A DNA stretch of 36,430 bases from Nocardia vaccinii NBRC 15922 (GTDB lineage: Bacteria; Actinomycetota; Actinomycetes; Mycobacteriales; Mycobacteriaceae), in NCBI RefSeq assembly GCF_001613305.1, contig NZ_BDCC01000087.1, forward strand, positions 1-36,430. Reading direction: 5' to 3'. The notes under the pieces are model-generated. The model was given only the letters and a program-made list of their open reading frames with translations, was not told the DNA's origin and searched no databases. The position numbers and the translations under genes are program-made. Position 1 is the stretch's first letter. Each line of letters starts with the position of its first letter. Shown here piece by piece: positions 1 to 8,243 of the stretch.

Positions 1-228
1 AAGTACGCCAGGGTGTCGGGGATGAAGGCGAAGGGCCACCCAGAGATTCATGAATCCGACCCATCGCGTGAAGCTTTGCCGACGGTCGGTCAATACCGCT
101 ACGCCGATAGCGACGTTCTGAATGATGAAGGGCATGATCGGGGTGAAGAAGATCAGCCAGGCCAGGTCGTTGACCTGGTTGTTGCGCGGACGATCCATCG
201 CCGTCGTCAGCGAGCAACCTGATGCCAT
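1..228 (-). CDS. Membrane protein, 3' part beyond window edge
   Basis: Partial minus-strand reading frame open to the left edge; about 75 residues are visible. The reading starts at ATG 228 (a second in-frame ATG at 198 is also possible). After a short polar N-terminus the peptide is strongly hydrophobic, with two likely membrane segments separated by a charged DRRQ loop (segments roughly residues 23-45 and 52-72). It diverges from the crotonase gene at 588 across a 359-bp AT-richer gap with a consensus -10 box on this strand. No family was recognised, so the function is unknown. An unbroken hydrophobic frame at the edge makes a real gene more likely than chance. Confidence 0.6.
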   Translation of the reverse strand, partial: MASGCSLTTAMDRPRNNQVNDLAWLIFFTPIMPFIIQNVAIGVAVLTDRRQSFTRWVGFMNLWVALRLHPRHPGVL

Positions 229-587
229 AAGCAAGCCTCTCGCCACTGTCATCAGCGAGCGCGTAGGGACGGACAGGCCTGGGGTGTTGGAATGTCGGTC
301 GCAGAGTGCATGAGGGGTTGTTGGTGGTGGCGACGAACCTCAGCGACGGTATTTAAGTGAAGATAGATTATATCGGATGACTGGTCAATGGTCCGCTCTG
401 CGCTATGAGGCGCGGCGTTGGCTGCCGTTCGTCCGGCGTAGGGACGAGCTGACGCTTCCTCTGTGTCTGGGCGATAGCGTGTGGCGACACGAGCTGTTCG
501 ACACAACTCTGGGGTCTGGTTGTCATGTGAGCGCCGTACGTGTTATTTAATATAGAGTAAAATTTCTCTCGGAAGTTGGTGTGCTCG
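229..587. promoter_or_regulatory. Divergent promoter region
   Basis: Noncoding gap between two divergent genes. On the minus strand a perfect TATAAT -10 box lies at 372-367, about 140 bp upstream of the membrane gene. Just upstream of it sits the short palindrome TGACTGGTCA (378-387; arms TGAC/GTCA), which could be a TetR/FadR-type operator. The plus-strand start is preceded by an AT-rich stretch at 541-567. No RNA gene seen. Confidence 0.4.
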
Positions 588-1814
588 ATGGCTGGCGAAG
601 CGGATCCCTCGCGTCGGACGAACGAACAGGCTGCGGCCGAGCAGGTGGCGGCCGAACTCTACGAGGCCCTGGCGGCGGGGGACCGTGAACGACTCGATGT
701 CGTCCTGCACCCGGAGTTCGAGGGCACGACCGCACAGGGGATGCCGTTTGGACTCGGCGGTGTGTACCACGGGCCCGACTCGATGTGGCGCGAGTTCTGG
801 GGGCGTATCGCGCAGCACTACCGTGCTCGCGCGGTGCCAAGGGAATTCCTGTGGTCCGATGATGGTCGGCTGAGTGTCGTCGGTCGCTATCACGGTAAAG
901 CGAGAGCCGGGGGAGGGGTTCTGGATGCCGAATTCATACACACACTGACATTCGTGCAGGGCAGGATCGTCAGGCTGGCTCAACTGACCGACACTGGTCG
1001 ATGGCACGAGGCGTTGAAGCCGGAGAGTGGTTTGCGCGCAGTCGAATTCGATGTTGCCGACGGGATTGCGGTGCTGCGGTTGAACAGGCCCCAGCAGCGC
1101 AACGCGATCGATCCGGCGATGGCCGACGACTTGTATGAGGTCGCGCAGCGCTGTGTGGTAGCGGACGACGTGCGGGCCTTGGTCCTGCTTGGTAACGGCC
1201 CAGTATTCACTGTGGGCGGAGACATCGAGGTATTCGCCGACACCGACCCAGATTCGCTGGCCACGACATTGCGGCGCATGGTCACCCCGTATCACGAAGC
1301 CTTGCGGATCTTCAACGAACTGCCTGTCCCGATTGTCACCGGTGCACACGGCGCGGTCGGTGGTGGTGGCCTGGGAATGCTGTACTGCGCTGACATTGCT
1401 CTCGCCGCCGAGGGAACCAAATTCGCCACCGGATTCACCGCCCTGGGGCTTTCCGGTGACGGCTCGACTTCATGGTATCTACCTCGGCTCGTGGGGCTGC
1501 GCCGTGCGCAGGAGATGTACTTCGGCCGAGTGCTGAACGCGACGCAAGCATCCGAATGGGGGCTGGTATCCGAGGTCGTACCCGAGGATCGGCTGGAGCC
1601 GGCTACGCTCGAGCGCGCCGAAAAGTTGGCCGCTGGGCCAACACGCGCTTATGGAGAGATCAGACGATTGCTCCATGATTCAGCAGCGGCGACTCTCCCA
1701 CAACAGTTGAATGCGGAGATCGAATCGATCACTCGCACAGGCGGAACCGCCGATGCTGCGCAAGCAGTTCGCTCATTCCTTTCGAAGACCAAACCCACGT
1801 TCGAAGGACGGTGA
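588..1814 (+). CDS. SnoaL-like / enoyl-CoA hydratase-isomerase fusion
   Basis: 408-residue, two-domain protein. Residues about 12-145 resemble the SnoaL/NTF2-like cone fold; residues about 150-408 are a crotonase domain. The crotonase oxyanion-hole elements are visible: FTVGGDI at 207-213 and GAVGGGGLGM at 255-264. The usual second catalytic acid region reads LGLSGDGSTSWYLPRL (D291), closer to PaaG-like isomerases and other acyl-CoA isomerases than to classical hydratases. ATG 588 was chosen; in-frame TTG 576 and GTG 579 lie nearer the GGAAG at 571-575. The next gene, a CoA racemase, starts 11 bp after the stop, so the pair is probably one operon for branched or cyclic acyl-CoA metabolism. 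Substrate cannot be read from sequence. Confidence 0.85.
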   Translation: MAGEADPSRRTNEQAAAEQVAAELYEALAAGDRERLDVVLHPEFEGTTAQGMPFGLGGVYHGPDSMWREFWGRIAQHYRARAVPREFLWSDDGRLSVVGRYHGKARAGGGVLDAEFIHTLTFVQGRIVRLAQLTDTGRWHEALKPESGLRAVEFDVADGIAVLRLNRPQQRNAIDPAMADDLYEVAQRCVVADDVRALVLLGNGPVFTVGGDIEVFADTDPDSLATTLRRMVTPYHEALRIFNELPVPIVTGAHGAVGGGGLGMLYCADIALAAEGTKFATGFTALGLSGDGSTSWYLPRLVGLRRAQEMYFGRVLNATQASEWGLVSEVVPEDRLEPATLERAEKLAAGPTRAYGEIRRLLHDSAAATLPQQLNAEIESITRTGGTADAAQAVRSFLSKTKPTFEGR

Positions 1815-1824
1815 CTCCGCGGTC

Positions 1825-2952
1825 ATGACCGAAGATATCGACGAGCCGAAATTCACTGGGCCGCTTGCGGGTGTGCGCGTGGTCGAATTGGCAGGCCTGG
1901 GTCCAGGCCCGTTCGCCACCATGCTCCTTGCCGACCTCGGTGCCGACGTGGTTCGGCTCGATCGGCCCGTCGGGGCCGATGTGTTTCCGGGTGAGCCACA
2001 GGAAGATCTCCTGAACAGGGGCAAGAGATCGGTGGTTCTCGATCTCAAGGATCCGGCGGCTGTCGAGGTCGCATTGGCGCTGGTTGAGCAAGCCGATGTG
2101 CTTGTGGAGGGTTATCGTCCGGGAGTTGCCGAACGTATTGGGCTGGGACCGGAGGTTTGCCGATTGCGAAATCCGCGACTGGTTTACGGGCGAATGACAG
2201 GGTGGGGTGGTACCGGTCCGTTGGCTCAGCAAGCGGGTCACGACATCGACTACATCGCAGTGACCGGCGCGCTGCATGCCATTGGTGACGGTGACGGGCC
2301 ACCGCGGGTACCGCTGAACCTGGTGGGCGACTTCGGTGGTGGGGGGATGTACCTGGTCGTCGGGATCCTGTCCGCTCTGCGTGTCGCGGATCGGACGGGG
2401 GTCGGACAGGTCGTGGATGCAGCGATTGTCGACGGAACTGCCCACCTACTGACCGGAATCCACGCTTTCCTTGCGGCAGGCGCCTGGACGGACCAGCGTG
2501 AAGCCAACATGCTCGATGGCGGCGCCCCGTTCTATACCACGTATGCCACCGCGGATGGTCGCCACATGGCGGTCGGAGCGATCGAACCGAAGTTCTACCG
2601 GGAGCTACTCGATCTGCTCGGCCTGGACGAAGTCCCGCAACGTCAGCACGATCGCGCTGCTTGGCCGGAGATCAGAGGAAAGATCGCAGCCGCATTTGCC
2701 ACTCGAACACAAGCGGAGTGGTGCTCGGTCTTCGGCGGAGCGGACGCCTGTGTTGCTCCGGTAGCCTCGTTGTGCGAAGCTGCGAACCACCCACAAATAG
2801 CTGCCCGGGGGACGATCGTCGAACGTGACGGAGTGTTGCAGGCGGCTCCGGCGCCACGGTTCTCGGCTACCCCGACAACGTTCGGCGGACCGCCACCGCT
2901 GCCGGGACAGCACACCTGCGAGGTGCTGCGGGACTGGGGGATCGAGGCGTAG
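1825..2952 (+). CDS. Alpha-methylacyl-CoA racemase, CoA-transferase III family
   Basis: 375 residues, about the length of M. tuberculosis MCR. It epimerises 2-methylacyl-CoA thioesters by deprotonation/reprotonation at C2. The N-terminal CoA-binding Rossmann-like segment and the racemase signatures are clear: GHDIDY with His139 and LVGDFGGG with Asp169, equivalent to the MCR His126/Asp156 catalytic pair. The LDGGAPFY and VGAIEPKFY blocks typical of the family follow. ATG 1825 is chosen because it directly follows the upstream stop with a GGACGG sequence ahead; no good in-frame start lies in the overlap. Cotranscribed with the SnoaL-crotonase fusion. Such racemases act in degradation of methyl-branched fatty acids and sterol side chains; which applies here is an inference. 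Confidence 0.92.
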   Translation: MTEDIDEPKFTGPLAGVRVVELAGLGPGPFATMLLADLGADVVRLDRPVGADVFPGEPQEDLLNRGKRSVVLDLKDPAAVEVALALVEQADVLVEGYRPGVAERIGLGPEVCRLRNPRLVYGRMTGWGGTGPLAQQAGHDIDYIAVTGALHAIGDGDGPPRVPLNLVGDFGGGGMYLVVGILSALRVADRTGVGQVVDAAIVDGTAHLLTGIHAFLAAGAWTDQREANMLDGGAPFYTTYATADGRHMAVGAIEPKFYRELLDLLGLDEVPQRQHDRAAWPEIRGKIAAAFATRTQAEWCSVFGGADACVAPVASLCEAANHPQIAARGTIVERDGVLQAAPAPRFSATPTTFGGPPPLPGQHTCEVLRDWGIEA

Positions 2953-3098
2953 GCGGCGACGAGCCGGCACTGGAATCGGTCCGAGCGACGCCTGAGCTGG
3001 GATCGAAGCAGTGCCCACCGCCTCGAAGCTCACTACCAGGAATGCGCGTAGACGCACTGGTTGCGTGCATACAAATTTGCGGAGGCGCTCGATCATGC

Positions 3099-3419
3099 TC
3101 AGCATGGCGGACAGTCCATCTGCTGCGGCTTCGGCCCGGTGAGCAGTTCACTGATCCAGTATTGTTCGAACGTAGCGTCGAGGAGCCCGGCTTTGCTACC
3201 GAAGCGGGCGTCGACGCCGATGTAGGCGGCGAGGATGCGCCCGAAATTCGCATCCGATTGCAGGGTGGCGACGAATCCGTAGATGCCGAGGGCGATGATG
3301 CCGGCGCCGATCCAGGCCCAGCCGCGGTGTTCGCGCACGCCTTGCCAGACCAGCCACGCTCCGCCGATCTCAATGACGGCGGCCAGGACGAAAAGCAGGA
3401 TCGAACGCGCGACGGTCAT
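3099..3419 (-). pseudogene. Chimeric YnfA (UPF0060) N-terminus joined to a TetR-like tail
   Basis: 106-residue minus-strand frame from ATG 3419. Residues 1 to about 67 match the YnfA/UPF0060 small membrane family: two hydrophobic helices, the GGAWLVWQGVREHRGW loop and the FGRILAAY motif. After the AAYIGVD region, homology to YnfA stops. The expected third and fourth helices are absent. The remaining tail contains ARFGSKAGLLDA, the signature after the HTH in TetR repressors (usually YxxFGSKxxLL). The simplest reading is an in-frame deletion that fused ynfA to a fragment of a TetR gene. The product would lack half of its membrane domain and a complete HTH, so it is probably non-functional. Confidence 0.6.
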
Positions 3420-3493
3420 AGTCGCCGAGCTTACGAAACCGGTAGACACCGTCCAGCTCGGCAGACCGCTCGGTCGGGTCTCGTATCGTTGAC

Positions 3494-3703
3494 GTGTGCG
3501 GGAAGTGGGTTCCGCTGCGAGAACTGGAGGTGCTGGAACTGCTTTCGCACGTTGCGGCCAACACCGAGATCGCCCGCACCCTGCGGATCGGCGCATCGAC
3601 GGTCGCCACCCACGTGGAGGCGATCCTGCGCCGCGCGGGATCGTCCAACCGGACGGCCGCGGCCGTCTACGCGATGCGCATCGGGCTGTGCCGTTCCGCG
3701 TGA
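3494..3703 (+). CDS. Stand-alone LuxR-type HTH protein, probable fragment
   Basis: 69 residues, almost entirely a LuxR/GerE-type DNA-binding domain: PLRELEVLELL, then ANTEIARTLRIGASTVATHVEAIL, which is the HTH with its recognition helix, then a last helix with SNRTAAAVYAM (the pieces are described separately; all lie between residues 7 and 62). The start is GTG 3494, but there is no good ribosome binding site and the frame is open upstream to 3446, so it may be the 3' end of a larger lost regulator. It diverges from the YnfA chimera 74 bp away. A hairpin follows at 3711-3730. Function as an isolated regulator is possible but unproven. Confidence 0.5.
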   Translation: MCGKWVPLRELEVLELLSHVAANTEIARTLRIGASTVATHVEAILRRAGSSNRTAAAVYAMRIGLCRSA

Positions 3704-3710
3704 CGTCAAC

Positions 3711-3730
3711 GGGCAAGTTGCCGCTTGCCC
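3711..3730. terminator. Hairpin GGGCAAG-N6-CTTGCCC
   Basis: Perfect 7-bp inverted repeat with a 6-nt loop, 8 bp after the stop of the LuxR-type fragment. There is no T-tract, as is common for actinobacterial terminators. Confidence 0.45.
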
Positions 3731-3830
3731 ATCGTGGTGGTCGCGAACGCAGACCGGACCGCTCGAGGCGTTCGGCGACGCGACCCGATCTGCATCAACC
3801 ACCCAGCAGAACGCGCGATCGGAGCATCGC

Positions 3831-4202
3831 ATGCCGCGCCTGATGTCCGTGTCCCTCACCGAACCGCAGGTCAGGGCACGCAGCAAGACCGTCACCCGCC
3901 GCATGGGATGGCTCATGCTGCAGTCTGGCGCACGACTGACCCTGTGCCGCAAGGTGATGGGCCGCCGCAAGGGCGAGCCGCTGGTACGGATCGTCGACGT
4001 CGAAGTCAGCGCGGTGCGCCGCGAGCGCCTGGACCTCATCACCCAGGAAGAGATTGCCGCCGAAGGCTTCCCGCAGATGAGCCCGGCCGAGTTCGTCGAG
4101 TTCTTCTGCGCGAGCCATACCGGCTGCGCTCCGGACAGCACGATCACCCGTATCCAGTGGCGCTATCTCGAAGGCCATGACACCGGAAAGGCCCGAGCAT
4201 GA
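3831..4202 (+). CDS. ASCH-like mobile-element protein
   Basis: 123 residues. ATG 3831 follows GGAG at 3821-3824. The N-terminal SLTEPQVRARSKTVTRRMGW stretch, then a small beta-rich segment with a KGE turn and the EEIAAEGFP-MSP-EFVEFF block resemble ASCH/PUA-fold proteins carried by actinobacteriophages and integrative elements. Such proteins are thought to bind RNA or modified nucleotides; no role is shown here. The stop overlaps the start of the next gene by ATGA, so the two form one translationally coupled unit, a usual cargo pair of actinobacterial ICEs and prophages. No integrase or replication gene is intact nearby. Confidence 0.65.
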   Translation: MPRLMSVSLTEPQVRARSKTVTRRMGWLMLQSGARLTLCRKVMGRRKGEPLVRIVDVEVSAVRRERLDLITQEEIAAEGFPQMSPAEFVEFFCASHTGCAPDSTITRIQWRYLEGHDTGKARA

Positions 4203-4615
4203 TCGACCACACGACCACAGCCGCCGTATTCGGCGCGGTGATCGCCGCTTACGTTGTCGGTCACCATGTCGGCGACTACTGGATCCAGAGCGACCACCAG
4301 GCCCAGCACAAGGGTTTGCCGTGCTGGGCCGGTCGGATCGCCTGTGCCGGCCATGTTCTGACCTACACCGCGACGCTGGCGATATGCCTGAGCGTGGTGG
4401 TCTGGTCGCTGCGCCTGCCTGTGAACTCGGTCTGGGCGTCCGCAGGGCTCACCGTGTCGGCGGTGACGCACTACTGGGCTGACCGGCGCACTACGTTGCG
4501 GTGGCTGGCTACCCGGCTCGGCAAGGGCGAGTTCTACGAGCGCGGTGAGGGATTGGCCTCCGGCGCCGCGCACCTGGACCTTCTCTGCACTACCTGGAAT
4601 CCGGCGGTGGCCTGA
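4199..4615 (+). CDS. DUF3307-like membrane protein of mobile elements
   Basis: 138 residues, overlapping the ASCH-like gene by 4 bp. Near the N-terminus is HHVGDYWIQSDHQAQHKG, the conserved signature of DUF3307-type proteins, followed by two or three hydrophobic helices (about residues 46-68 and 76-92) and a C-terminal polar part ending soon after GEGLASGAAHLD. Relatives commonly continue into another hydrophobic helix, so the C-terminus may be slightly shortened. It is typical cargo of phages and integrative elements. Function unknown. Confidence 0.65.
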   Translation: MIDHTTTAAVFGAVIAAYVVGHHVGDYWIQSDHQAQHKGLPCWAGRIACAGHVLTYTATLAICLSVVVWSLRLPVNSVWASAGLTVSAVTHYWADRRTTLRWLATRLGKGEFYERGEGLASGAAHLDLLCTTWNPAVA

Positions 4616-4655
4616 TGAATAAGGAATTCTCTCGGATTCGTCCCACGAGGCAACG

Positions 4656-5318
4656 TCATCCCCCGATGGGATGGTCCGGCAGCACCGCTTTCTCACCCCC
4701 GCTGTCGAAGCAGTACCAATACCAGTCACCCTCGAGGTGATGGAGCCTGTCTGTGCGAGGGAGACCGGTGAGCTGGGCGAACCCGGCTCCGTCCGAGCAG
4801 TAGTCCGCGGCGGGACTGGTCGCGAACCAGATACCCGAGGCGTCGCGGTAGATGCTCGAGATCGGGCGGTCCGTATCGTCGACGCGGTAGAGGCCGAGCC
4901 GGTGACCTTCGAACGTCCGCGGATCGACACCATTGCGCACCTGCCGTGCGGAATCATCGAAGCTGTGCTCGGAGAACTGCCACCGCACGAGGATCGGTAG
5001 GTCTGCGCTCCATGCAACCACCGTGCACGCCACCACCAGCGCGGGCGCAAGCAGTGGACCGAGTTCGGGGACTCGAAGCCGCCGGGATACGACCACCCGG
5101 GCCAGGTAACCGACCATCCCGAAGAAGAAGGCAACCGCCGCGACGGTCAAGAACAATTTCCACAGCACCGACTCGGCGCCGGCCGGGTCGCTGGCATGGA
5201 CGAGCAGGCCCACACACGACACAACAGTGCAGGCGAGAAACAGATGCCAGCCGTGCCGTGACCGGAGTCGTCGCTTCTCTCCTCGACCGGGAAGGTTGTC
5301 GGACTGCACCGTGCTCAT
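4656..5318 (-). CDS. Hypothetical membrane protein
   Basis: 220 residues from ATG 5318. After about 22 basic residues there are three hydrophobic segments (about 24-42, 53-76 and 87-104), followed by a C-terminal soluble domain of about 115 residues rich in Trp, Tyr and Asp, with a YRDASGIWFAT strand. The topology suggests a membrane-anchored protein with an extracytoplasmic or cytoplasmic sensing/binding domain. It is convergent with the DUF3307-like gene (40 bp gap). No known family was recognised. Confidence 0.65.
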   Translation of the reverse strand: MSTVQSDNLPGRGEKRRLRSRHGWHLFLACTVVSCVGLLVHASDPAGAESVLWKLFLTVAAVAFFFGMVGYLARVVVSRRLRVPELGPLLAPALVVACTVVAWSADLPILVRWQFSEHSFDDSARQVRNGVDPRTFEGHRLGLYRVDDTDRPISSIYRDASGIWFATSPAADYCSDGAGFAQLTGLPRTDRLHHLEGDWYWYCFDSGGEKAVLPDHPIGG

Positions 5319-5400
5319 TCCGGAAGGCTAGCCTCGATTCGCCCAAGGCCCGGGTGGTCAAGTTCCCACTCTGGGGCCGCCACCACGGCGCCCGGACTGC

Positions 5401-5659
5401 TCACCGTGTGCGTGGCCGCCGTTCTGCTGGCGGTGGTCCCTTGACCTTCACAGGCGGCATGCCCAGTTCGGCGTGGCCTGGTGCGCCAGTTCGCAGTGCC
5501 CGGTGGGTCTGAGACCTTTTGGCGCGCAGGAAGTTCAGGGTGAGATCGAGTCCCGACTTCACCTCGCCATCCTTCCTCGTTCGCGCGGCTCCGGCGGGCG
5601 ATAAGGTCTTCTTCGAGTTCGTCGAGCCGGGTCAGCATTTTCGGGTCGACCGACAGCAT
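5401..5659 (-). pseudogene. Frameshifted recombinase-associated small protein
   Basis: From ATG 5659 the frame reads MLSVDPKMLTRLDELEEDL, then ARRSRANEEGWRGEV, the N-terminus of a small charged protein often found beside or annotated as a recombinase in actinobacteria. The family then continues EGLDLTLxFLRxK. Here that continuation, GLDLTLNFLRAKR, is present but in the next frame from about 5552, ending at a TGA at 5401-5403. About 2 bp are missing after the GEV codons. The gene is therefore broken unless the sequence is wrong at this spot. It supports the view that the flanking ASCH/DUF3307 genes are leftovers of an integrated element. Confidence 0.6.
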
Positions 5660-5715
5660 CGGGCAACGGACACACGCGAATTCATGGGCGCACCCGGTGC
5701 CGTAAGGAGTGGAAG

Positions 5716-6054
5716 ATGGTTCCCATCATGTCGAAGCGTTATCCGCCCGAGGTTCGTGAGAAGGCCGTGCGTCTGGCTCTCGAGCGTCTCGATGGGTACG
5801 GAACTCCTTATGCCGCCGCGCAGGCCATCGCGCCGATGGTCGATGTGCACTTCGAGACGCTGCGGATATGGATCAAAAAGGCCCTGGCCGAGGGCGCGCG
5901 ACCGGGTAAGCAGGCAGCCTCGGGCCTGTCTTCGGCCGAGCGTGAAGAGTTGGCTCGGTTGCGGAAAGAGAACCGAGATCTCAAGCAGGCCAACGAGATT
6001 CTGAAACTGGCCTCCAGTTTTTTCGCGCGGGAACTCGACCCGCGACACCGCTGA
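5716..6054 (+). CDS. IS3-family OrfA (HTH and leucine zipper)
   Basis: 112 residues. The N-terminus KRYPPEVREKAVRLAL starts the HTH of IS3-family OrfA, and residues about 80-105 (EREELARLRKENRDLKQANE) form the leucine zipper used for OrfA/OrfAB dimerisation. A strong AAGGAG lies upstream. It normally binds the IS ends and regulates transposition. Its frame continues past the slip site to a stop at 6054, so ribosomes make either OrfA alone or the OrfAB transposase by -1 shifting. Confidence 0.85.
   Translation: MVPIMSKRYPPEVREKAVRLALERLDGYGTPYAAAQAIAPMVDVHFETLRIWIKKALAEGARPGKQAASGLSSAEREELARLRKENRDLKQANEILKLASSFFARELDPRHR
6018..6024 (+). other. Programmed -1 frameshift site T TTT TTC
   Basis: In the OrfA frame the codons are AGT TTT TTC, giving the canonical X XXY YYZ slippery heptamer TTTTTTC. 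A -1 shift moves ribosomes into the OrfB frame, which is open from here through the transposase. Confidence 0.75.
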
Positions 6055-6971
6055 TCGTCGGGTTCATCGACGAATACCGTCGGGTCTATGGCGTCGAGTC
6101 GATCTGCCGCGCACTATCCGCGCACGTAGTGCAGATCGCGCCCAGGACCTACCGCAAAGCCCTCCACCGGCCACCGGCGGCCCGCGGCATCGCCGACGCT
6201 CACCTGGAGAACGCCCTGCGCGACCTGCAAGGCACGCCCGAAGCGATGTACGGGCGCCGCAAGATGACCCGATACCTGCGCCGCCGGGGACAGTCGGTGG
6301 CTTTCTGCACTGTCGACAGGATCATGCACGACCTGGGCATGAACGGCGCCGTGCGGGGCCGCAAGCACCGCACCACGATCCCCGGCAAGGACGGGGTGCG
6401 GGCCGGGGACAAACTCAACCGCGACTTCACCGCAGCGGCACCGAATCTGGTGTGGGTAGCCGATTTCACGTACGTGTCGACCTGGACCGGATGGGCGTAT
6501 GTGGCGTTCGTGTTCGACGCCTACTCCCGGGCGATCGTCGGCTGGACCGCGGCGAACACGAAAACGACCGCGCTGGTGTCCAAAGCACTCAACATGGCCG
6601 TGTGGCGGCGTGACCATTACGGGCATCCAGTCGAGCCAGGCTTAATTTTCCACACCGATGCCGGCAGTCAATATACCTCAGTGCGCTTCACTGAATCCCT
6701 TGCCCTGCAGGGACTCTCGGCATCGATAGGCTCGGTCGGAGACGCCTACGACAACGCCCTGGCAGAATCTATCATCGGGCTGTTCAAGACCGAGGTGATC
6801 AATCGCCACGGCCCGTTCAAGACCCTCACCGAGGTCGAGTTCGCGCTCATGGAGTGGTGCGACTGGTACAACAACTCGCGCCTGCACTCCCGGTTGGACT
6901 ACCTGACCCCGGCCGAATACGAAGCCGCGTACTACTCTCAACAACCACCACGCCGACCGGCGCTGGTCTAA
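6018..6971 (+). CDS. IS3-family OrfB, DDE transposase (via frameshift)
   Basis: Integrase-core transposase translated as the C-terminal part of OrfAB. It has the HTH_21-like segment (FIDEYRRVYGVESICRAL), then the YGRRKMTRYLRRRG linker, then an rve domain with the catalytic triad visible: Asp in VADFTYV, Asp in FHTDAGSQYTS and Glu in DNALAESIIGLFKTE. The C-terminus LHSRLDYLTPAEYE is the usual family end. All catalytic residues are present and the frame is unbroken, so the element could still be active. No independent start with a ribosome binding site is evident before the slip site. Confidence 0.85.
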   Translation, partial: FFRAGTRPATPLIVGFIDEYRRVYGVESICRALSAHVVQIAPRTYRKALHRPPAARGIADAHLENALRDLQGTPEAMYGRRKMTRYLRRRGQSVAFCTVDRIMHDLGMNGAVRGRKHRTTIPGKDGVRAGDKLNRDFTAAAPNLVWVADFTYVSTWTGWAYVAFVFDAYSRAIVGWTAANTKTTALVSKALNMAVWRRDHYGHPVEPGLIFHTDAGSQYTSVRFTESLALQGLSASIGSVGDAYDNALAESIIGLFKTEVINRHGPFKTLTEVEFALMEWCDWYNNSRLHSRLDYLTPAEYEAAYYSQQPPRRPALV

Positions 6972-6987
6972 CAACGAAGCCGGTCCC

Positions 6988-8124
6988 TCACCCGTGACGG
7001 TTCAGCTTCACCGTCTGCGAGTCGACGCGGGCGCTGAGCCGCTGCCCGACCAGATCACCGGGGATACTGTAGAGAGCCCGGGAGATCTGAACATGCCGGT
7101 CCGGCGCAACTTTCGGATTCACCCAGGTCGGGACGTCGAATACGGTGTCGGGCAACGGTGTGAGCTTCGGATGCTCGTCGGTGGCGAACACTTCGGCCGG
7201 GCGTAGCCGCGTGGTGCCGTGGATGCGCATTCCCGCGGTCTCACGGCACCACCGCTGCGCGCGTTCCCGGCAGTCCTGAAGGTCCCGGAATTGTTCTCCG
7301 GCAAAGAAATTCGACCGTGCATAAGGAACGCAGCGTTCGACGCGCGGCTTGTCCTGCGGGCTGCGGACCCTGGCCGGATCCACCACGAACCCACGAAACT
7401 CGGCATATTCGCGAAACGAATCGTTCAACCTCGGATCGGTCGCGTTCGCGCGATCCACGATCGCCTTCATATTGTCCGGAATCGCGACAGCGAACACGCC
7501 GTCGAAGAACACCCATGCGGCTTCGAACCCGGCGATGACGTCGTTGAGTGTTTCCCGGTAGGTCGGGAACACGAACATGTGCCGCGAATACACCGCGGTG
7601 AAGATCAGCCCCTTCACCACCCGCCGCCGACCCTCGACATCGGTCAGCAGCCCGAGCCGGCCGAAGTCGATCTGCACTTCCGCGCCGGGTTCGCAGTCGG
7701 CCACCCGCACGGTCGTGCGCCGTTTCCCGAACCCCAATTCGGTTGTGGCGTAACGGTTCAACGTCCGATACGACACTGTCACGCCACGGCGGGCGAGCAG
7801 AATGTGGATCTTCGTCAGGGTCAGGCCCTGATCCAGCCACGCCTTGATCTGCTCGGACTGACCCGCGAGTGCCTCCCACACATCGCTCTTACCGTTCGGC
7901 CGCGACCGACGAACCCCGGCGATCACCGCCGCCAGCAACTCGTCGGTCAACTGCTCCACACCCTCGTCGCGGTCCACCCCGCACGACTGAGCTCGATCGA
8001 CATACCGGCGCACGGTCTTGCGGTCGGTGCCCGACAGGCGGGCCACCTCCCGCAACCCTCGACCCTGCAGCCAGAGCCGCAGCATCTCCCTGATCTCGAT
8101 CACCGAAACCTCCCGATAGCTCAT
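6988..8124 (-). pseudogene. IS21-family IstA transposase, 3'-truncated
   Basis: 378 residues from ATG 8124 (MSYREVSVIEIREML). It has the N-terminal HTH of IS21 IstA (LREVARLSGTDRKTVRRYV), then an integrase core with Asp in VQIDFGRLG, Asp in IPDNMKAIV and Glu in DKPRVERCV, followed by the C-terminal beta domain. The protein stops at SQTVKLNRHG, where relatives continue for more than 100 residues. The stop codon is made at the junction with the IS3 element at 6990. The ATPase helper gene istB is missing altogether. The element cannot transpose by itself. Confidence 0.8.
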
Positions 8125-8172
8125 CTGGCCAATACAGCGGCCGAGCAACCGGAAACCCGCAAGCCACGCCGG

Positions 8173-8236
8173 GTGGTCCCATAACTGGCAAAACCGCTAG
8201 TCAGGTGGTCCCATCAGTGGCAAACAGGGTGGTCCC
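8173..8236. repeat. IS21 multiple terminal repeats (three of four copies)
   Basis: GTGGTCCC at 8173, 8205 and 8229, each in the context of GGTGGTCCCAT with TGGCAAA nearby. A fourth copy is at 10057 beyond the ISL3 insertion. They would bind the IstA transposase at the element end. Confidence 0.65.
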
Positions 8237-8243
8237 ATACTCG

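Larger units (their letters stand above)
5685..6990 (+). mobile_element. IS3-family insertion sequence
   Basis: Complete-looking IS3-family element with overlapping orfA/orfB and a frameshift site. The right end is set at ...GGTCCCTCA (6990), because immediately beyond it the IstA reading frame of a disrupted IS21 relic begins. The left end is less certain; TGGGCGCACCC at 5685 is the best TG-starting candidate, with only weak, gapped similarity to the right end. The target duplication cannot be checked because the left flank is not IS21 sequence, which implies a deletion at that side. Confidence 0.7.

Noticed and set aside
543..1349. Minus-strand frame opposite the SnoaL-crotonase gene
   Set aside because: No homology and opposite to a clear two-domain enzyme.
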